A stretch of DNA of 64,000 nucleotides from Pseudomonadota bacterium (GCA_030145845.1 JAIXHJ010000001.1:372001-436000), one strand, 5' to 3'; numbered from the stretch's first letter, positions 49,743 through 61,289 are shown. Made by a program: numbers and translations. The notes: generated by a model from the letters alone, not told the origin.

Positions 49743-50453
49743 ATGTTAGTGAGTGTCTATCGCTACAATCCGGAGAAAGACGAAGCTCCTTATATGCAGG
49801 ATTATGAAATCACTGTTCCTGGTAACAAGGATGTGATGGTTCTGGATATACTGCACATGGTGAAAGAGCAGGATCCGACTCTGGCTTTCCGCCGCTCATG
49901 CCGTGAAGGTGTTTGTGGTTCCGATGGTGTGAGTATCAACGGCAAGAACGGTCTGGCCTGTATCACGCCGATCTCTGAGCCGACCAAGGGCAAGATGGAC
50001 AAGCTGGTGCTGCGTCCGCTGCCGGGTCTGCCGGTTATCCGTGATCTGGTTATCGATATGTCTCTTTTCTACAAACAGTATGAAAAGATCAAGCCATATC
50101 TGATGAATGACAAGCCGGCGCCGGCGATTGAGCGTCTGCAGACGCCTGAAGAGCGTGCCAAGCTGGATGGTCTGTACGAGTGTATTCTCTGTGCATGCTG
50201 TTCAACAGCCTGTCCGTCTTTCTGGTGGAATCCGGACAAGTTTGTAGGACCATCCGGTCTGCTGCAGGCTTACCGTTTCCTGGCAGACAGCCGTGATACC
50301 TCAACCGCCGACCGATTGGCTGAATTGAGCGATCCGTTCAGCGTATTCCGTTGTCGCGGAATTATGAACTGTGTCAATGTGTGCCCGAAAGGTCTGAACC
50401 CGACGCGTGCAATTGGTCACATCCGTAATATGCTGCTCAATCAGCAGGTGTAA
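49743..50453 (+). CDS. sdhB: Succinate dehydrogenase iron-sulfur subunit
   Basis: Electron-transfer subunit of complex II (236 aa) linking FAD to quinone. Three cluster motifs are visible: SCREGVCGSDG with a later Cys in LAC (2Fe-2S), CILCACCSTACPS (4Fe-4S) and CRGIMNCVNVCPKGLNP (3Fe-4S, with shared cysteines). GGGGAG precedes the ATG. Last gene of sdhCDAB; a hairpin and a terminator-like element follow. Confidence 0.98.
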   Translation: MLVSVYRYNPEKDEAPYMQDYEITVPGNKDVMVLDILHMVKEQDPTLAFRRSCREGVCGSDGVSINGKNGLACITPISEPTKGKMDKLVLRPLPGLPVIRDLVIDMSLFYKQYEKIKPYLMNDKPAPAIERLQTPEERAKLDGLYECILCACCSTACPSFWWNPDKFVGPSGLLQAYRFLADSRDTSTADRLAELSDPFSVFRCRGIMNCVNVCPKGLNPTRAIGHIRNMLLNQQV

Positions 50454-50494
50454 CGCGGCCTTATAATACTGTCAACCGGCGGTATTAGACGTAA

Positions 50495-50563
50495 GTGGGC
50501 TGGACACACAGCCCACGAGCGTTAACAATTTTTCAAAAATAGGGCCCACAAAGCTCTATTTTT
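50495..50563. terminator. Two hairpins between sdhB and sucA
   Basis: First hairpin: GTGGGCTG / CAGCCCAC (50495-50502 with 50509-50516). Second: AAAAATAGGGC / GCTCTATTTTT (50535-50545 with 50553-50563, one G-U pair), ending in a T tract on either strand. The second can act as a bidirectional terminator and would separate sdhCDAB from sucAB, at least partly. Confidence 0.6.
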
Positions 50564-50584
50564 AACTAAGCTAGATTTTTAGTT

Positions 50585-50706
50585 GGGGGTACGGGGAATT
50601 CCCGGTTCACCTCAGAGGCCTTGCGACCTATCCGGTCGGCCCTCTAACTCGCATAGCGCTAGAGACGGTGCACACACTCTGTGGCTGATTTCCCCCGTTT
50701 TATACC
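50585..50706 (+). promoter_or_regulatory. Structured leader upstream of sucA (candidate regulatory RNA)
   Basis: The ~120 bases before sucA have several nested pairings. A long-range closing stem can form between ACGGGGAA (50591-50598) and TTCCCCCGT (50690-50698, one bulge). Inside lie the palindrome GGGAATTCCC (50594-50603), a hairpin GACC-TATCC-GGTC (50625-50637) flanked by pairing AGAGG/CCTCT, and CTCTA/TAGAG (50642-50665). This is the layout of a multi-stem leader. A sucA-II RNA motif upstream of sucA has been described in Pseudomonadales, but I cannot confirm a match here. Confidence 0.35.
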
Positions 50707-50724
50707 AAAACAGGGTGGTCGTAC

Positions 50725-53562
50725 ATGCACGAGCAGACAATGGAGCAACTTTGGAGTACCTCCCAGCTTGCCGGAGGCAACGTTGCTTATATCGAGGAGC
50801 TCTTCGAAACCTACCTCAGAGATCCCAATGAGGTTCCGGAAGAGTGGCGCAGTTACTTTGATACGCTTCCTCGCGTTGATGAAAATACGTCAACAGATAC
50901 CCCGCATAAACCCATTCGGGAACAGTTCCTTCTTCTCTCCAAAAACCAGCACAGATCCCGTCCGGTTGCCCAGGGATCAGTAAGTTCTGACCACGAACGT
51001 AAGCAGGTTCAGGTATTGCAGTTGATTCATGCTTATCGTGGTCGCGGTCATCAGCACTCCAGGCTGGACCCGCTGGATCTGATGGAGCGTGAGAAAGTGC
51101 CTGATCTTGATCTGGCATTCCACGGTCTTTCCCGTGCGGATCTGGACTCTGTCTTCCAGACTGGCTCCCTGTTTATTGGCCAGGAAGAAGCAAAGCTCCA
51201 GGATATTATCGATTCGCTGGAAGCCACCTACTGCGGTACCGTTGGTGCCGAGTACATGCACATCGTTAATACCGCAGAACAGCGCTGGTTCCAGCAACGC
51301 CTGGAAAGTGTCCGTGCGCATCCGAAATTCGGTAACGAGGTCAAGCTTCATCTGCTCGAGCGACTGACCGCTGCCGAAGGTCTGGAGAAATATCTGGGTT
51401 CCCGTTACCCGGGTGTTAAGCGTTTTGGTCTGGAAGGCGGCGAAAGCCTGATTCCGCTGATGGATGAACTGATCCAGCGCAGCGGAACCTACGGTGCCAA
51501 AGAAATTGTTATCGGTATGGCGCACCGTGGCCGTCTGAATACCCTGATCAACACCCTGGGTAAGAAAACCTCTGACCTGTTTGATGAGTTTGACGGTAAA
51601 GCAAAATATCAGTCCCATGGTGACGTGAAGTATCACCAGGGCTTCTCCTCCAACGTGATGACTTCCGGTGGCGAAGTTCACCTGGCGCTGGCGTTTAACC
51701 CGTCTCACCTGGAGATCGTTTCTCCGGTGGTTGAAGGGTCCGTACGTGCCCGTCAGGACCGTCGTGAAGATCCGGTCGGTGAAAAAGTCGTGCCGGTAAG
51801 CATTCACGGTGACTCTGCCTTCGCAGGACAGGGTGTGGTCATGGAAACTTTCCAGATGTCCCAGACCCGCGCCTACAAAACCGGTGGTACGGTTCACATC
51901 GTCATCAACAACCAGGTGGGTTTCACCACGTCCAAGCGTGAAGATACCCGCTCGACGGAATACTGTACCGACGTAGCCAAAATCGTTGAAGCACCGATCC
52001 TGCACGTTAACGGTGATGATCCGGAAGCTGTGCTGTTTGTGACTCAGCTGGCAGTGGATTACCGTAACGAATTCCACAAAGATGTGGTGATTGATCTGGT
52101 CTGTTACCGTCGCCGTGGCCACAACGAAGCGGATGAACCATCCGGTACACAACCGCTGATGTACGCCAAAATCAAAGCTCAGAAGAGTACCCGTGAACTG
52201 TATGCCAACCGCCTGATTGAAGAGGGTGTGCTGACAGCAGAAGAAGCGAAACAGCTGGAAGAAGATTACCGTCAGGATCTGGATAACGGTAACCACGTGG
52301 TCAAGAGCCTGGTAAAAGAGCCGAACAAAGAACTGTTTGTTGACTGGACGCCACACCTGGGCCATGAATGGACCGCCAAAGCGGATACCACTTTCGACCT
52401 GAAGCGTCTGCAGGACCTGGCGACCCAGATGCAGGAAGTGCCGGAAGGTTTCGCTGTTCAGCGTCAGGTTGGCAAAATTCTTGAAGACCGTACCCGTATG
52501 GCGGCCGGTGCGAACCCGATTAACTGGGGCTTCGCGGAAACCATGGCCTATGCCACGCTGCTGGATCAGGGTTATCAGGTGCGTCTGACCGGTCAGGATG
52601 TTGGTCGTGGTACCTTCTCTCACCGTCATGCGGTTCTGCACAATCAGAAAGACGGCTCCGCTTATATTCCTTTGCAGCATATCCGTGAAGGTCAGCCGGA
52701 TTTCGATATCTACGATTCGCTGCTGTCCGAAGAAGCCGTGCTGGCTTTTGAATACGGCTACGCCACGACTACCCCGAATGCACTGGTGATCTGGGAAGCC
52801 CAGTTCGGCGACTTCGCTAACGGTGCTCAGGTGGTATTTGACCAGTTTATTTCTTCCGGTGAGCACAAGTGGGGACGTCTGTGTGGTCTGACCATGCTGC
52901 TGCCTCATGGTTATGAAGGTCAGGGGCCGGAGCATTCCTCTGCGCGTCTGGAACGTTATCTGCAGCTGTGTGCTGAGCACAATGTACAGATCTGTGTACC
53001 TTCAACGCCTGCTCAGGTTTATCACATGCTGCGTCGTCAGGTGATCCGTCCGCTGCGTAAGCCGATGGTTGTTATGTCACCGAAGAGCCTGCTGCGTCAT
53101 AAACTGGCAACCAGCACACTGGAAGAATTGGCTGAAGGCAGTTTCCAGACGGTTCTGGATGAAATCGATACACTGGATGCCGCGAAAGTACGCCGTATTC
53201 TGCTGTGCTCCGGTAAGGTTTATTACGATCTGCTGGAACGCCGCCGTGCGGAAGAAATCGATGATATTGCCATTATCCGTATCGAGCAGCTTTATCCGTT
53301 CCCGGCCGACGATCTGGGTGATGTGCTGAAGAAATTCAGTAACGCCAGTGAAGTTTACTGGGTACAGGAAGAACCGATGAATATGGGTGCCTGGTACAGC
53401 AGTCAGCACCATATGCGCCGGGCAATTGCTGACCTGAATCCGACACTGCATCTGGAATATGCCGGCCGCGATGCCTCCGCATCTCCGGCAGCAGGCTACA
53501 TGGCGCTGCACCTGCAGCAGCAAGAACAACTGATCCGTGACGCTCTCGATCTGAAGAGCTAG
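50725..53562 (+). CDS. sucA: 2-oxoglutarate dehydrogenase E1 component
   Basis: Thiamine-diphosphate-dependent decarboxylase (945 aa; E. coli 933) of the 2-oxoglutarate dehydrogenase complex. The N-terminal YIEELFETYLRDP lipoyl-interaction region, GMAHRGRLNTLINTLGK, GDVKYHQGFS, SIHGDSAFAGQGVVMET and RRGHNEADEP are family hallmarks, including active-site histidines and the ThDP Asp/Asn site. The C-terminal transketolase half has GQDVGRGTFSHRHAV and QISCP-type regions (PHGYEGQGPEHSSARLER). The first ATG is used; one at 50740 is possible. It is 31 bp from sucB. Confidence 0.97.
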   Translation: MHEQTMEQLWSTSQLAGGNVAYIEELFETYLRDPNEVPEEWRSYFDTLPRVDENTSTDTPHKPIREQFLLLSKNQHRSRPVAQGSVSSDHERKQVQVLQLIHAYRGRGHQHSRLDPLDLMEREKVPDLDLAFHGLSRADLDSVFQTGSLFIGQEEAKLQDIIDSLEATYCGTVGAEYMHIVNTAEQRWFQQRLESVRAHPKFGNEVKLHLLERLTAAEGLEKYLGSRYPGVKRFGLEGGESLIPLMDELIQRSGTYGAKEIVIGMAHRGRLNTLINTLGKKTSDLFDEFDGKAKYQSHGDVKYHQGFSSNVMTSGGEVHLALAFNPSHLEIVSPVVEGSVRARQDRREDPVGEKVVPVSIHGDSAFAGQGVVMETFQMSQTRAYKTGGTVHIVINNQVGFTTSKREDTRSTEYCTDVAKIVEAPILHVNGDDPEAVLFVTQLAVDYRNEFHKDVVIDLVCYRRRGHNEADEPSGTQPLMYAKIKAQKSTRELYANRLIEEGVLTAEEAKQLEEDYRQDLDNGNHVVKSLVKEPNKELFVDWTPHLGHEWTAKADTTFDLKRLQDLATQMQEVPEGFAVQRQVGKILEDRTRMAAGANPINWGFAETMAYATLLDQGYQVRLTGQDVGRGTFSHRHAVLHNQKDGSAYIPLQHIREGQPDFDIYDSLLSEEAVLAFEYGYATTTPNALVIWEAQFGDFANGAQVVFDQFISSGEHKWGRLCGLTMLLPHGYEGQGPEHSSARLERYLQLCAEHNVQICVPSTPAQVYHMLRRQVIRPLRKPMVVMSPKSLLRHKLATSTLEELAEGSFQTVLDEIDTLDAAKVRRILLCSGKVYYDLLERRRAEEIDDIAIIRIEQLYPFPADDLGDVLKKFSNASEVYWVQEEPMNMGAWYSSQHHMRRAIADLNPTLHLEYAGRDASASPAAGYMALHLQQQEQLIRDALDLKS

Positions 53563-53593
53563 GTAACCGCAGAATATCTAAGGAAAAAATGTA

Positions 53594-54796
53594 ATGAGTA
53601 TCGAAATCAAGGCACCCACTTTTCCTGAATCCGTTGCAGACGGTACAGTGGCTACCTGGCATAAAAAGCCAGGCGAGCCGGTACAGCGCGACGAATTACT
53701 GGTCGATATTGAGACTGATAAAGTCGTACTGGAAGTGGTCGCACCCGCTGATGGCACCCTGAAAAACGTCCTTAAAGAAGAAGGCGATGTGGTTCTCAGT
53801 GATGAAGTTCTGGCGGTCTTTGAAGCTGGTGAAGTTTCTGCTGTCGCTGCAGCACCTGCCGAAGAAGCAAAACCTGCCGCAGCGCCGGCAGCATCCTCTG
53901 ACGTCATTGCCAGCCCGGCAGCGAAGAAAATCGCTGATGAGAATGGTGTGGATGTCGCTGCTGTGGCAGCAACCGGCAAAGATGGCCGGGTGACCAAAGA
54001 AGATGTTCTGAATCATCTGAAATCCGGCGCTAAGCCGGCGGCAGCACCTGCACCGGCAGCAGCGCCTTCACCGGCTGCGGCTCTGCCTCAGGGTGAACGT
54101 ATTGAAAAACGCGTTCCTATGACCCGTCTGCGTGCCACCATCGCCAAGCGTCTGGTTGAAGCTCAACAGAATGCGGCCATGCTGACCACGTACAACGAAG
54201 TCAACATGAAGCCGGTAATGGATCTGCGGAAGAAATACAAAGACGAGTTCCAGAAAAAACATGATGTGAAACTCGGCTTTATGTCTTTCTTCGTGAAAGC
54301 TGCTACCGAAGCACTGAAGCGCTTCCCGGCTGTTAATGCATCCATCGATGGTAACGATATGGTTTATCACGGTTATCAGGATGTAGGGGTTGCCGTTTCC
54401 ACCGAACGTGGACTGGTTGTACCTATCCTGCGTGATACTGATGGAATGGGACTGGCTGAAATTGAAAGCACCATCGGTGATTTCGCAGGACGTGCGCGTG
54501 ACGGTAAGCTGGGCATTGATGAAATGCAGGGCGGTACTTTCACGATTACCAACGGGGGTACTTTCGGTTCCCTGATGTCGACTCCGATCCTGAATCCACC
54601 GCAGACTGCGATCATGGGTATGCATAAAATTCAGGAACGCCCGATGGCCGTCAATGGCGAAGTGGTTATTCTGCCGATGATGTACCTGGCTCTGTCATAT
54701 GACCACCGTATGATCGATGGTAAAGAAGCTGTGCAGTTCCTGGTCACCATTAAAGACCTGCTGGAAGATCCGGCCCGTCTGCTGTTAGACATTTAA
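53594..54796 (+). CDS. sucB: 2-oxoglutarate dehydrogenase E2 (dihydrolipoamide succinyltransferase)
   Basis: Core of the 2-oxoglutarate dehydrogenase complex (400 aa): one N-terminal lipoyl domain (lipoyl lysine in ETDKV, about residue 43), an Ala/Pro/Glu-rich linker, a peripheral-subunit-binding domain ([16 protein letters not shown], about 105-150), a second linker, and the acyltransferase domain with the catalytic SYDHRMIDG near residue 372. A ribosome site AAGGAAAAA precedes the ATG. It lies between sucA and the E3 gene and gives the single-lipoyl architecture usual for the 2-oxoglutarate enzyme. Confidence 0.97.
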   Translation: MSIEIKAPTFPESVADGTVATWHKKPGEPVQRDELLVDIETDKVVLEVVAPADGTLKNVLKEEGDVVLSDEVLAVFEAGEVSAVAAAPAEEAKPAAAPAASSDVIASPAAKKIADENGVDVAAVAATGKDGRVTKEDVLNHLKSGAKPAAAPAPAAAPSPAAALPQGERIEKRVPMTRLRATIAKRLVEAQQNAAMLTTYNEVNMKPVMDLRKKYKDEFQKKHDVKLGFMSFFVKAATEALKRFPAVNASIDGNDMVYHGYQDVGVAVSTERGLVVPILRDTDGMGLAEIESTIGDFAGRARDGKLGIDEMQGGTFTITNGGTFGSLMSTPILNPPQTAIMGMHKIQERPMAVNGEVVILPMMYLALSYDHRMIDGKEAVQFLVTIKDLLEDPARLLLDI

Positions 54797-56263
<1,467 letters not shown>

Positions 56264-56270
56264 CTGATTT

Positions 56271-56296
56271 GGCCCGGATAAACCGGGCCTTTGTTT
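56271..56296 (+). terminator. Terminator-like hairpin between lpdA and sucC
   Basis: Stem GGCCCGG / CCGGGCC (56271-56277 with 56283-56289), loop ATAAA, then TTTGTTT. It may be partial, allowing some read-through to sucCD. Confidence 0.75.
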
Positions 56297-56310
56297 ATGG
56301 CCGGGTGAAT

Positions 56311-56375
56311 GCGTCGGGAGACGCGGACGATACAATCGGCAACCCGGTTAACACAGGCCGTCGGGGAATCCCGAC
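56311..56375 (+). promoter_or_regulatory. Two small hairpins in the sucC leader
   Basis: GCGTC-GGGA-GACGC (56311-56324) and GTCGGG-GAAT-CCCGAC (56360-56375) lie between the lpdA hairpin and the sucC ribosome site (AGGA before the ATG at 56399). A promoter for sucCD is expected here but is not clearly seen. Confidence 0.3.
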
Positions 56376-56398
56376 AAAAATAAGACAGGATAAAAGCG

Positions 56399-57562
56399 AT
56401 GAACCTTCACGAATATCAGGGTAAACAGCTTTTTGCTCAGTACGGCTTGCCGGTATCGACTGGTGTGGCAGCCAAAACTGCAGAAGAAGCAGTCGCCGCA
56501 GCGGACACCATTGGTGGCGACCGCTGGGTTGTAAAAGCACAGGTGCATGCCGGTGGCCGTGGTAAAGCGGGCGGTGTGAAACTGGTTTCTTCCAAAGAAG
56601 AAATTAAAGCGTTTGCCGAACAGTGGCTGGGTAAAAACCTGGTGACTTATCAGACTGATGAAAATGGTCAGCCGGTAAGCCGCATTCTGGTTGAAAGCTG
56701 CACAGATATCGCGAATGAACTGTATCTGGGTGCGGTGGTAGACCGCTCCAGCCGCCGCGTTGTTTTCATGGCATCGACTGAAGGTGGCGTGGAAATTGAA
56801 AAAGTTGCGGAAGAAACGCCGGAAAAAATTCTGAAAGCGACCATCGATCCGCTGACCGGTGCTCAACCTTATCAGGGTCGTGAGCTGGCATTTAAACTGG
56901 GCCTGCAGGGTGACCAGATTAAACAGTTCACCAAGATCTTTATGGGTCTGGCTCAGCTGTTTATTGATAAAGATCTGGCGCTGATTGAAATCAACCCGCT
57001 GGTGATCAAAGAAGACGGTGATCTGCACTGTCTGGACGCTAAAATTGGTGTTGATGGTAACTCTGTATACCGTCATAAAGACCTGCAGGAAATGCATGAT
57101 CCTTCACAGGAAGATGCCCGTGAAGCTGAAGCTGCTGAATGGGATCTGAACTATGTGGCACTGGATGGCAACATCGGCTGTATGGTTAACGGTGCTGGCC
57201 TGGCTATGGGTACCATGGACATGGTTGCTCTGCATGGTGGTTTCCCGGCTAACTTCCTCGACGTCGGTGGTGGTGCAACTAAAGAACGTGTTGCGCATGC
57301 ATTCAAACTGATTCTGTCTGACGAAAAAGTTAAGGCCGTTCTGGTTAATATCTTCGGTGGTATCGTACGCTGCGACATGATCGCAGAAGGTATTATCGGC
57401 GCAGTGAAAGAAGTGGGCGTTAATGTTCCCGTAGTTGTCCGTCTGGAAGGTACCAATGCAGATCTTGGTAAGAAAGTTCTGGGCGAATCTGGTCTCGATA
57501 TCATCGCGGCGGAAAGTTTAACAGACGCCGCTGTTCAGGCAGTTAAGGCAGCGGGGAACTAA
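56399..57562 (+). CDS. sucC: Succinyl-CoA synthetase beta subunit (ADP-forming)
   Basis: ATP-grasp subunit of succinyl-CoA synthetase (387 aa, standard length). [19 protein letters not shown] at the start, [19 protein letters not shown] (nucleotide-binding loop), EINPLV, and [11 protein letters not shown] and the GTNADLGK tail are family hallmarks. The enzyme couples succinyl-CoA cleavage to ATP formation. It is 3 bp from sucD. Confidence 0.97.
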   Translation: MNLHEYQGKQLFAQYGLPVSTGVAAKTAEEAVAAADTIGGDRWVVKAQVHAGGRGKAGGVKLVSSKEEIKAFAEQWLGKNLVTYQTDENGQPVSRILVESCTDIANELYLGAVVDRSSRRVVFMASTEGGVEIEKVAEETPEKILKATIDPLTGAQPYQGRELAFKLGLQGDQIKQFTKIFMGLAQLFIDKDLALIEINPLVIKEDGDLHCLDAKIGVDGNSVYRHKDLQEMHDPSQEDAREAEAAEWDLNYVALDGNIGCMVNGAGLAMGTMDMVALHGGFPANFLDVGGGATKERVAHAFKLILSDEKVKAVLVNIFGGIVRCDMIAEGIIGAVKEVGVNVPVVVRLEGTNADLGKKVLGESGLDIIAAESLTDAAVQAVKAAGN

Positions 57563-57565
57563 GTT

Positions 57566-58438
57566 ATGTCTATTCTGATTAATAAAGACACTAAAGTTAT
57601 CTGTCAGGGTTTCACTGGCGGTCAGGGTACTTTTCACTCTGAACAGGCAATTGCTTACGGCACCAAAATGGTTGGTGGTGTAACGCCGGGTAAAGGCGGT
57701 ACTGAGCATCTGGGTCTGCCGGTTTTCAATACGGTAAAGGACGCGGTTGAAGCGACCGGTGCAGAAGCATCTGTTATCTACGTTCCGGCACCTTTCTGTA
57801 AAGACTCCATCCTGGAAGCGGCTAACGCCGGTATCAAACTGATCGTATGTATCACTGAGCACATTCCGGTACTGGATATGCTGCAGTGTAAAGTGAAGTG
57901 TGATGAGCTGGGCGTCCGCCTGATCGGTCCTAACTGTCCGGGTGTTATCACGCCGGGAGAATGTAAGATCGGTATTATGCCGGGCCACATTCATCTGCCA
58001 GGTAAAGTGGGTATCGTATCCCGTTCCGGTACTCTGACTTACGAAGCGGTTAAGCAGACTACTGACTATGGTTTCGGCCAGTCAACCTGTGTTGGTATCG
58101 GTGGTGACCCGATTCCGGGTTCTAACTTCATCGATATTCTGGAAATGTTCCAGAACGACCCTCAGACTGAAGCGATCGTGATGATCGGTGAAATTGGTGG
58201 TACTGCTGAAGATGAAGCTGCGGCTTATATCAAAGCGAATGTTACCAAGCCGGTTGTCTCTTACATCGCCGGTGTGACTGCACCAAAAGGTAAGCGTATG
58301 GGTCATGCCGGTGCGATTATCTCTGGCGGTAAAGGTACTGCGGATGAAAAATTCGCAGCACTGGAAGACGCTGGTGTTAAAACCGTCCGCTCTCTGGCGC
58401 AGATTGGTGAAGCACTGAAAGAAGTGACTGGCTGGTAA
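57566..58438 (+). CDS. sucD: Succinyl-CoA synthetase alpha subunit
   Basis: CoA-binding and phosphohistidine subunit (290 aa). The CoA site is visible as [20 protein letters not shown], with [20 protein letters not shown] mid-protein. [15 protein letters not shown] near residue 246 carries the catalytic histidine that is transiently phosphorylated. Last gene of the TCA run; a strong intrinsic terminator follows. Confidence 0.97.
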   Translation: MSILINKDTKVICQGFTGGQGTFHSEQAIAYGTKMVGGVTPGKGGTEHLGLPVFNTVKDAVEATGAEASVIYVPAPFCKDSILEAANAGIKLIVCITEHIPVLDMLQCKVKCDELGVRLIGPNCPGVITPGECKIGIMPGHIHLPGKVGIVSRSGTLTYEAVKQTTDYGFGQSTCVGIGGDPIPGSNFIDILEMFQNDPQTEAIVMIGEIGGTAEDEAAAYIKANVTKPVVSYIAGVTAPKGKRMGHAGAIISGGKGTADEKFAALEDAGVKTVRSLAQIGEALKEVTGW

Positions 58439-58463
58439 TACCGTTTCAGCTGTACACTTCAGA

Positions 58464-58488
58464 AAAACCCGCTGCGGCGGGTTTTTTT
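58464..58488 (+). terminator. sucD terminator
   Basis: Stem CCCGC / GCGGG extended by A-T pairs (58466-58472 with 58477-58483), TGCG loop, seven-T tract. Confidence 0.92.
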
Positions 58489-58593
58489 ATGCCGGTAAAG
58501 AATCTGATGAGCCGGAGAACGGCTTATATGCACCTTTCTGGCAGACGCCAGTCACCGCTATAGTGCCCTGGAATAATAATAAGGAATTATTCC

Positions 58594-59187
58594 ATGAGAA
58601 CCGGTGGAGCAAATAAATTATTCATATCCCTGCTGATGCTGGCGTTATTGGCTGCGGTTGTCTGTGCCTTCTGCGATGCGATGCATATTTATTCGGCAGC
58701 GCTGAGTTATCCTCACCCTGTATGGTTTGGTCAGGCGGGCTGGGTTTTTCCCTTGTTTTTCGTGGCCTTTTTTATCCTGGGTGTGGCCTATCTGCTGCTG
58801 GTGAAGGTGCTGGCAGATAGCCTGCAGCTGACAACCAGCCGGCGCAGGGGCAATGCCGGGCTGATGACAGAAAGCATGGCGATGTTTGTTATGACGTATC
58901 TTCTGACCGGCTTTGCCAACAGCAGTCCTGCCTTGCTGGCCGCTATCTTGTACAGCATTTTCCTGATCCGTCTTTGCTTCACTTACGAACGCCGGTTTCT
59001 GTTGTTACTGGCAGTATTGCTGGCGCTTGGGGGGATGTTGACGGAGGGGGTTCTCGGTGCGATGGGCTGGGTGGCTTACAGTCAGCAGCAGGTGTTTTTT
59101 GTGCCCTGGTGGCTGGGAGGCCTGTATGCACATGGTGCTTTTGCTTTGCGTGAGAGTGTTCGGGCACTGGTAATACCGGACGAATGA
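58594..59187 (+). CDS. Predicted inner-membrane protein, unknown function
   Basis: A 197-residue protein with six predicted helices, the first at residues 9-29. Between helices 1 and 2 is SYPHPVWFGQAGWVFPLFF; the last helix region reads PWWLGGLYAHGAFALRES. The pattern of a W/H/P-rich loop followed by a small helical bundle and a C-terminal Tyr/His/Arg helix loosely recalls bacterial INSIG-like proteins, but this is only a resemblance and I would not name it so. It stands alone between the sucD terminator and prpE. The start is preceded by TAAGGAATTATTCC, a usable AAGGA ribosome site. Confidence 0.6.
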   Translation: MRTGGANKLFISLLMLALLAAVVCAFCDAMHIYSAALSYPHPVWFGQAGWVFPLFFVAFFILGVAYLLLVKVLADSLQLTTSRRRGNAGLMTESMAMFVMTYLLTGFANSSPALLAAILYSIFLIRLCFTYERRFLLLLAVLLALGGMLTEGVLGAMGWVAYSQQQVFFVPWWLGGLYAHGAFALRESVRALVIPDE

Positions 59188-59274
59188 TCGACTTTCGTGT
59201 TATGACCCTTGGTCGAATAGCTCACTAATCCGTATTTCCCCTAAGGTATATGCGTAAACAGCGGGGGAGCCTGT

Positions 59275-61164
59275 ATGAGATACGAACAAGAATACCGGGC
59301 CTCAATTGAGCAGCCCGAAACCTTCTGGAAAAAACAAGCACAGCGTATTCAGTGGTTTAAGGAACCTGAGACGATCCTGGCGAAGGATGATAACGGCGTT
59401 GACCGCTGGTTTGTTGATGGTGAGCTGAATACGGCTTATCTTGCCCTGGATTACCATGTGCTGAATGGCCGTGGCGATCAGCTGGCCCTGATTTATGATT
59501 CTCCTGTCACCGGTGACAAGCGTACCTATACCTATAGCCAGCTGACCGAAGCGGTTGCCCGCTGTGCCGGCATGCTGAAGGCTCAGGGGGTGGAGCAGGG
59601 GGACCGCGTCATTATTTATATGCCGATGATTCCTGAAGCGGCGATTGCGATGCTGGCCTGTGCCCGTATCGGTGCCATTCATTCGGTGGTTTTCGGTGGT
59701 TTTGCCGCCCACGAACTGGCGGTACGGATTGATGATGCCGAGCCGAAAGTCATTATGTCGGCTTCCTGTGGTATCGAAGTTGACCGGGTTATTGAATATA
59801 AGCCGATTCTCGATGCCGCGATTGATCTGGCGCAGCACAAAGTGGGCTGTTGCCTGATTTATCAACGTGAAACCAGCCGTTGTGAACTGACCGCCGGCCG
59901 TGATCTGGACTGGATGGCGACTTTTGCAGACTCCCAGCCGGCAGACTGCGCAACCGTGAAAGCAACGGATCCTCTGTATATCCTTTATACCTCCGGCACG
60001 ACGGGTAAACCGAAAGGGGTTGTACGGGATAACGGCGGCCATGCCGTAGCGATGAATTACAGCATGGAAGTGGTGTACGACATGCAGCCGGGTGATGTTT
60101 TCTGGGCGGCATCGGATGTTGGCTGGGTGGTGGGTCACTCTTATATTGTTTATGCGCCATTACTGGCCGGTTGCACCACGGTTTTCTACGAGGGTAAACC
60201 GGTGCGCACACCGGATGCTGGTGCCTTCTGGCGGGTGTGTGAAGAATACGGTGTGAAAGGCCTGTTTGCCGCACCTACTGCCTTCCGTGCTATCCGCAAG
60301 GAAGATCCTGAATGTGAGCAGGTTAAACAATACGATCTCAGCAAGCTGAAAACGGTGTTTATGGCCGGTGAACGTCTGGACCCGCCAACGTACGACTGGG
60401 TTATTCAGCATATCAAACGCCCGGTAGTGGACCACTGGTGGCAGACGGAAACCGGTTGGGCGATTGCCGGCAATCATATGGGGCTGGAGCCGGCGCGGGT
60501 TAAAGCCGGGTCTGTTACCCGTCCGTCGCCGGGTTATAACGTGCAGATTCTGGATCCGAAAGGCACGCCGGTCGGGCAGAACGAGCAGGGCAGTATCGCC
60601 ATTAAACTGCCGCTGCCGCCGGGTTGTCTGCCGACCATCTGGAACAACCATGAGCGTTTTGTCGCTGGTTATCTGGGCACGTATAACGGTTATTACGTGA
60701 CCGGTGATGGCGGTTATCTGGATGAGGATAACTACCTGTTTGTACTGGGCCGTACCGATGACATCATCAATGTTGCCGGACACCGTCTGTCGACCGGTGA
60801 AATGGAAGAAGTCGTCGCCGGGCATGAAGCCGTGGCTGAATGTGCGGTGATCGGCCGGCACAGTGATCTCAAGGGTGAGGAACCGCTGGGGCTGGTGCTG
60901 CTGAAAGACGGTGTTGAGGTGGACGAAGATACCCTGCGGGCTGAACTGGTGCAGCGCGTGCGCGATCAGATCGGTGCCGTAGCCAGTTTCCGTGATGCAA
61001 TCATTGTGCAGCGTCTGCCGAAGACCCGTTCCGGCAAAATTCTGCGTAAAGTACTGCGTAATATTGCCAACAGTGAAGAGTATCAGACGCCTTCCACCAT
61101 TGATGATCCGGCCTGTCTGGGTGAGATCGAAACCATCCTCAGTAGCAAAGGCATCCGCCACTGA
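59275..61164 (+). CDS. prpE: Propionyl-CoA synthetase
   Basis: AMP-forming acyl-CoA synthetase of the PrpE group (629 aa), making propionyl-CoA from propionate, CoA and ATP. The start YEQEYRASIEQPETFWKKQA is typical of acetyl/propionyl-CoA synthetases. The AMP-binding loop is YTSGTTGKPKGVVRD (about residue 240); WWQTETGW, YVTGDGGYLDEDNY and GRTDDIINVAGHRLSTGEME follow. The regulatory lysine lies in RSGKILRK near the C-terminus, a common acetylation or propionylation target. GGGGGAG lies before the ATG. No prpBCD cluster is in the window, so propionate is probably fed into the methylcitrate or methylmalonyl route elsewhere. Confidence 0.95.
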   Translation: MRYEQEYRASIEQPETFWKKQAQRIQWFKEPETILAKDDNGVDRWFVDGELNTAYLALDYHVLNGRGDQLALIYDSPVTGDKRTYTYSQLTEAVARCAGMLKAQGVEQGDRVIIYMPMIPEAAIAMLACARIGAIHSVVFGGFAAHELAVRIDDAEPKVIMSASCGIEVDRVIEYKPILDAAIDLAQHKVGCCLIYQRETSRCELTAGRDLDWMATFADSQPADCATVKATDPLYILYTSGTTGKPKGVVRDNGGHAVAMNYSMEVVYDMQPGDVFWAASDVGWVVGHSYIVYAPLLAGCTTVFYEGKPVRTPDAGAFWRVCEEYGVKGLFAAPTAFRAIRKEDPECEQVKQYDLSKLKTVFMAGERLDPPTYDWVIQHIKRPVVDHWWQTETGWAIAGNHMGLEPARVKAGSVTRPSPGYNVQILDPKGTPVGQNEQGSIAIKLPLPPGCLPTIWNNHERFVAGYLGTYNGYYVTGDGGYLDEDNYLFVLGRTDDIINVAGHRLSTGEMEEVVAGHEAVAECAVIGRHSDLKGEEPLGLVLLKDGVEVDEDTLRAELVQRVRDQIGAVASFRDAIIVQRLPKTRSGKILRKVLRNIANSEEYQTPSTIDDPACLGEIETILSSKGIRH

Positions 61165-61173
61165 TGCTGTCAG

Positions 61174-61203
61174 ACAGAGCCGCGGCAGCGGCTCTGTCGT
61201 TTC
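61174..61203 (+). terminator. prpE terminator
   Basis: Ten-base-pair stem ACAGAGCCGC / GCGGCTCTGT (61174-61183 with 61188-61197), GGCA loop, then CGTTTC; strong stem with weak U tract. Confidence 0.6.
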
Positions 61204-61289
61204 ACGTCCGGTAACATATCGACGGATATTGTTGCCGACTGTTACTTATTGAATGTGTCATTAAGTAATTCCCGCTGATAGTCTTGCCG

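Noticed and set aside
50977..52980. Long antisense reading frame (667 codons) across sucA
   Set aside because: It lies wholly opposite a highly conserved sucA coding region, has no ribosome site or recognisable domains and is explained by the codon bias of sucA.
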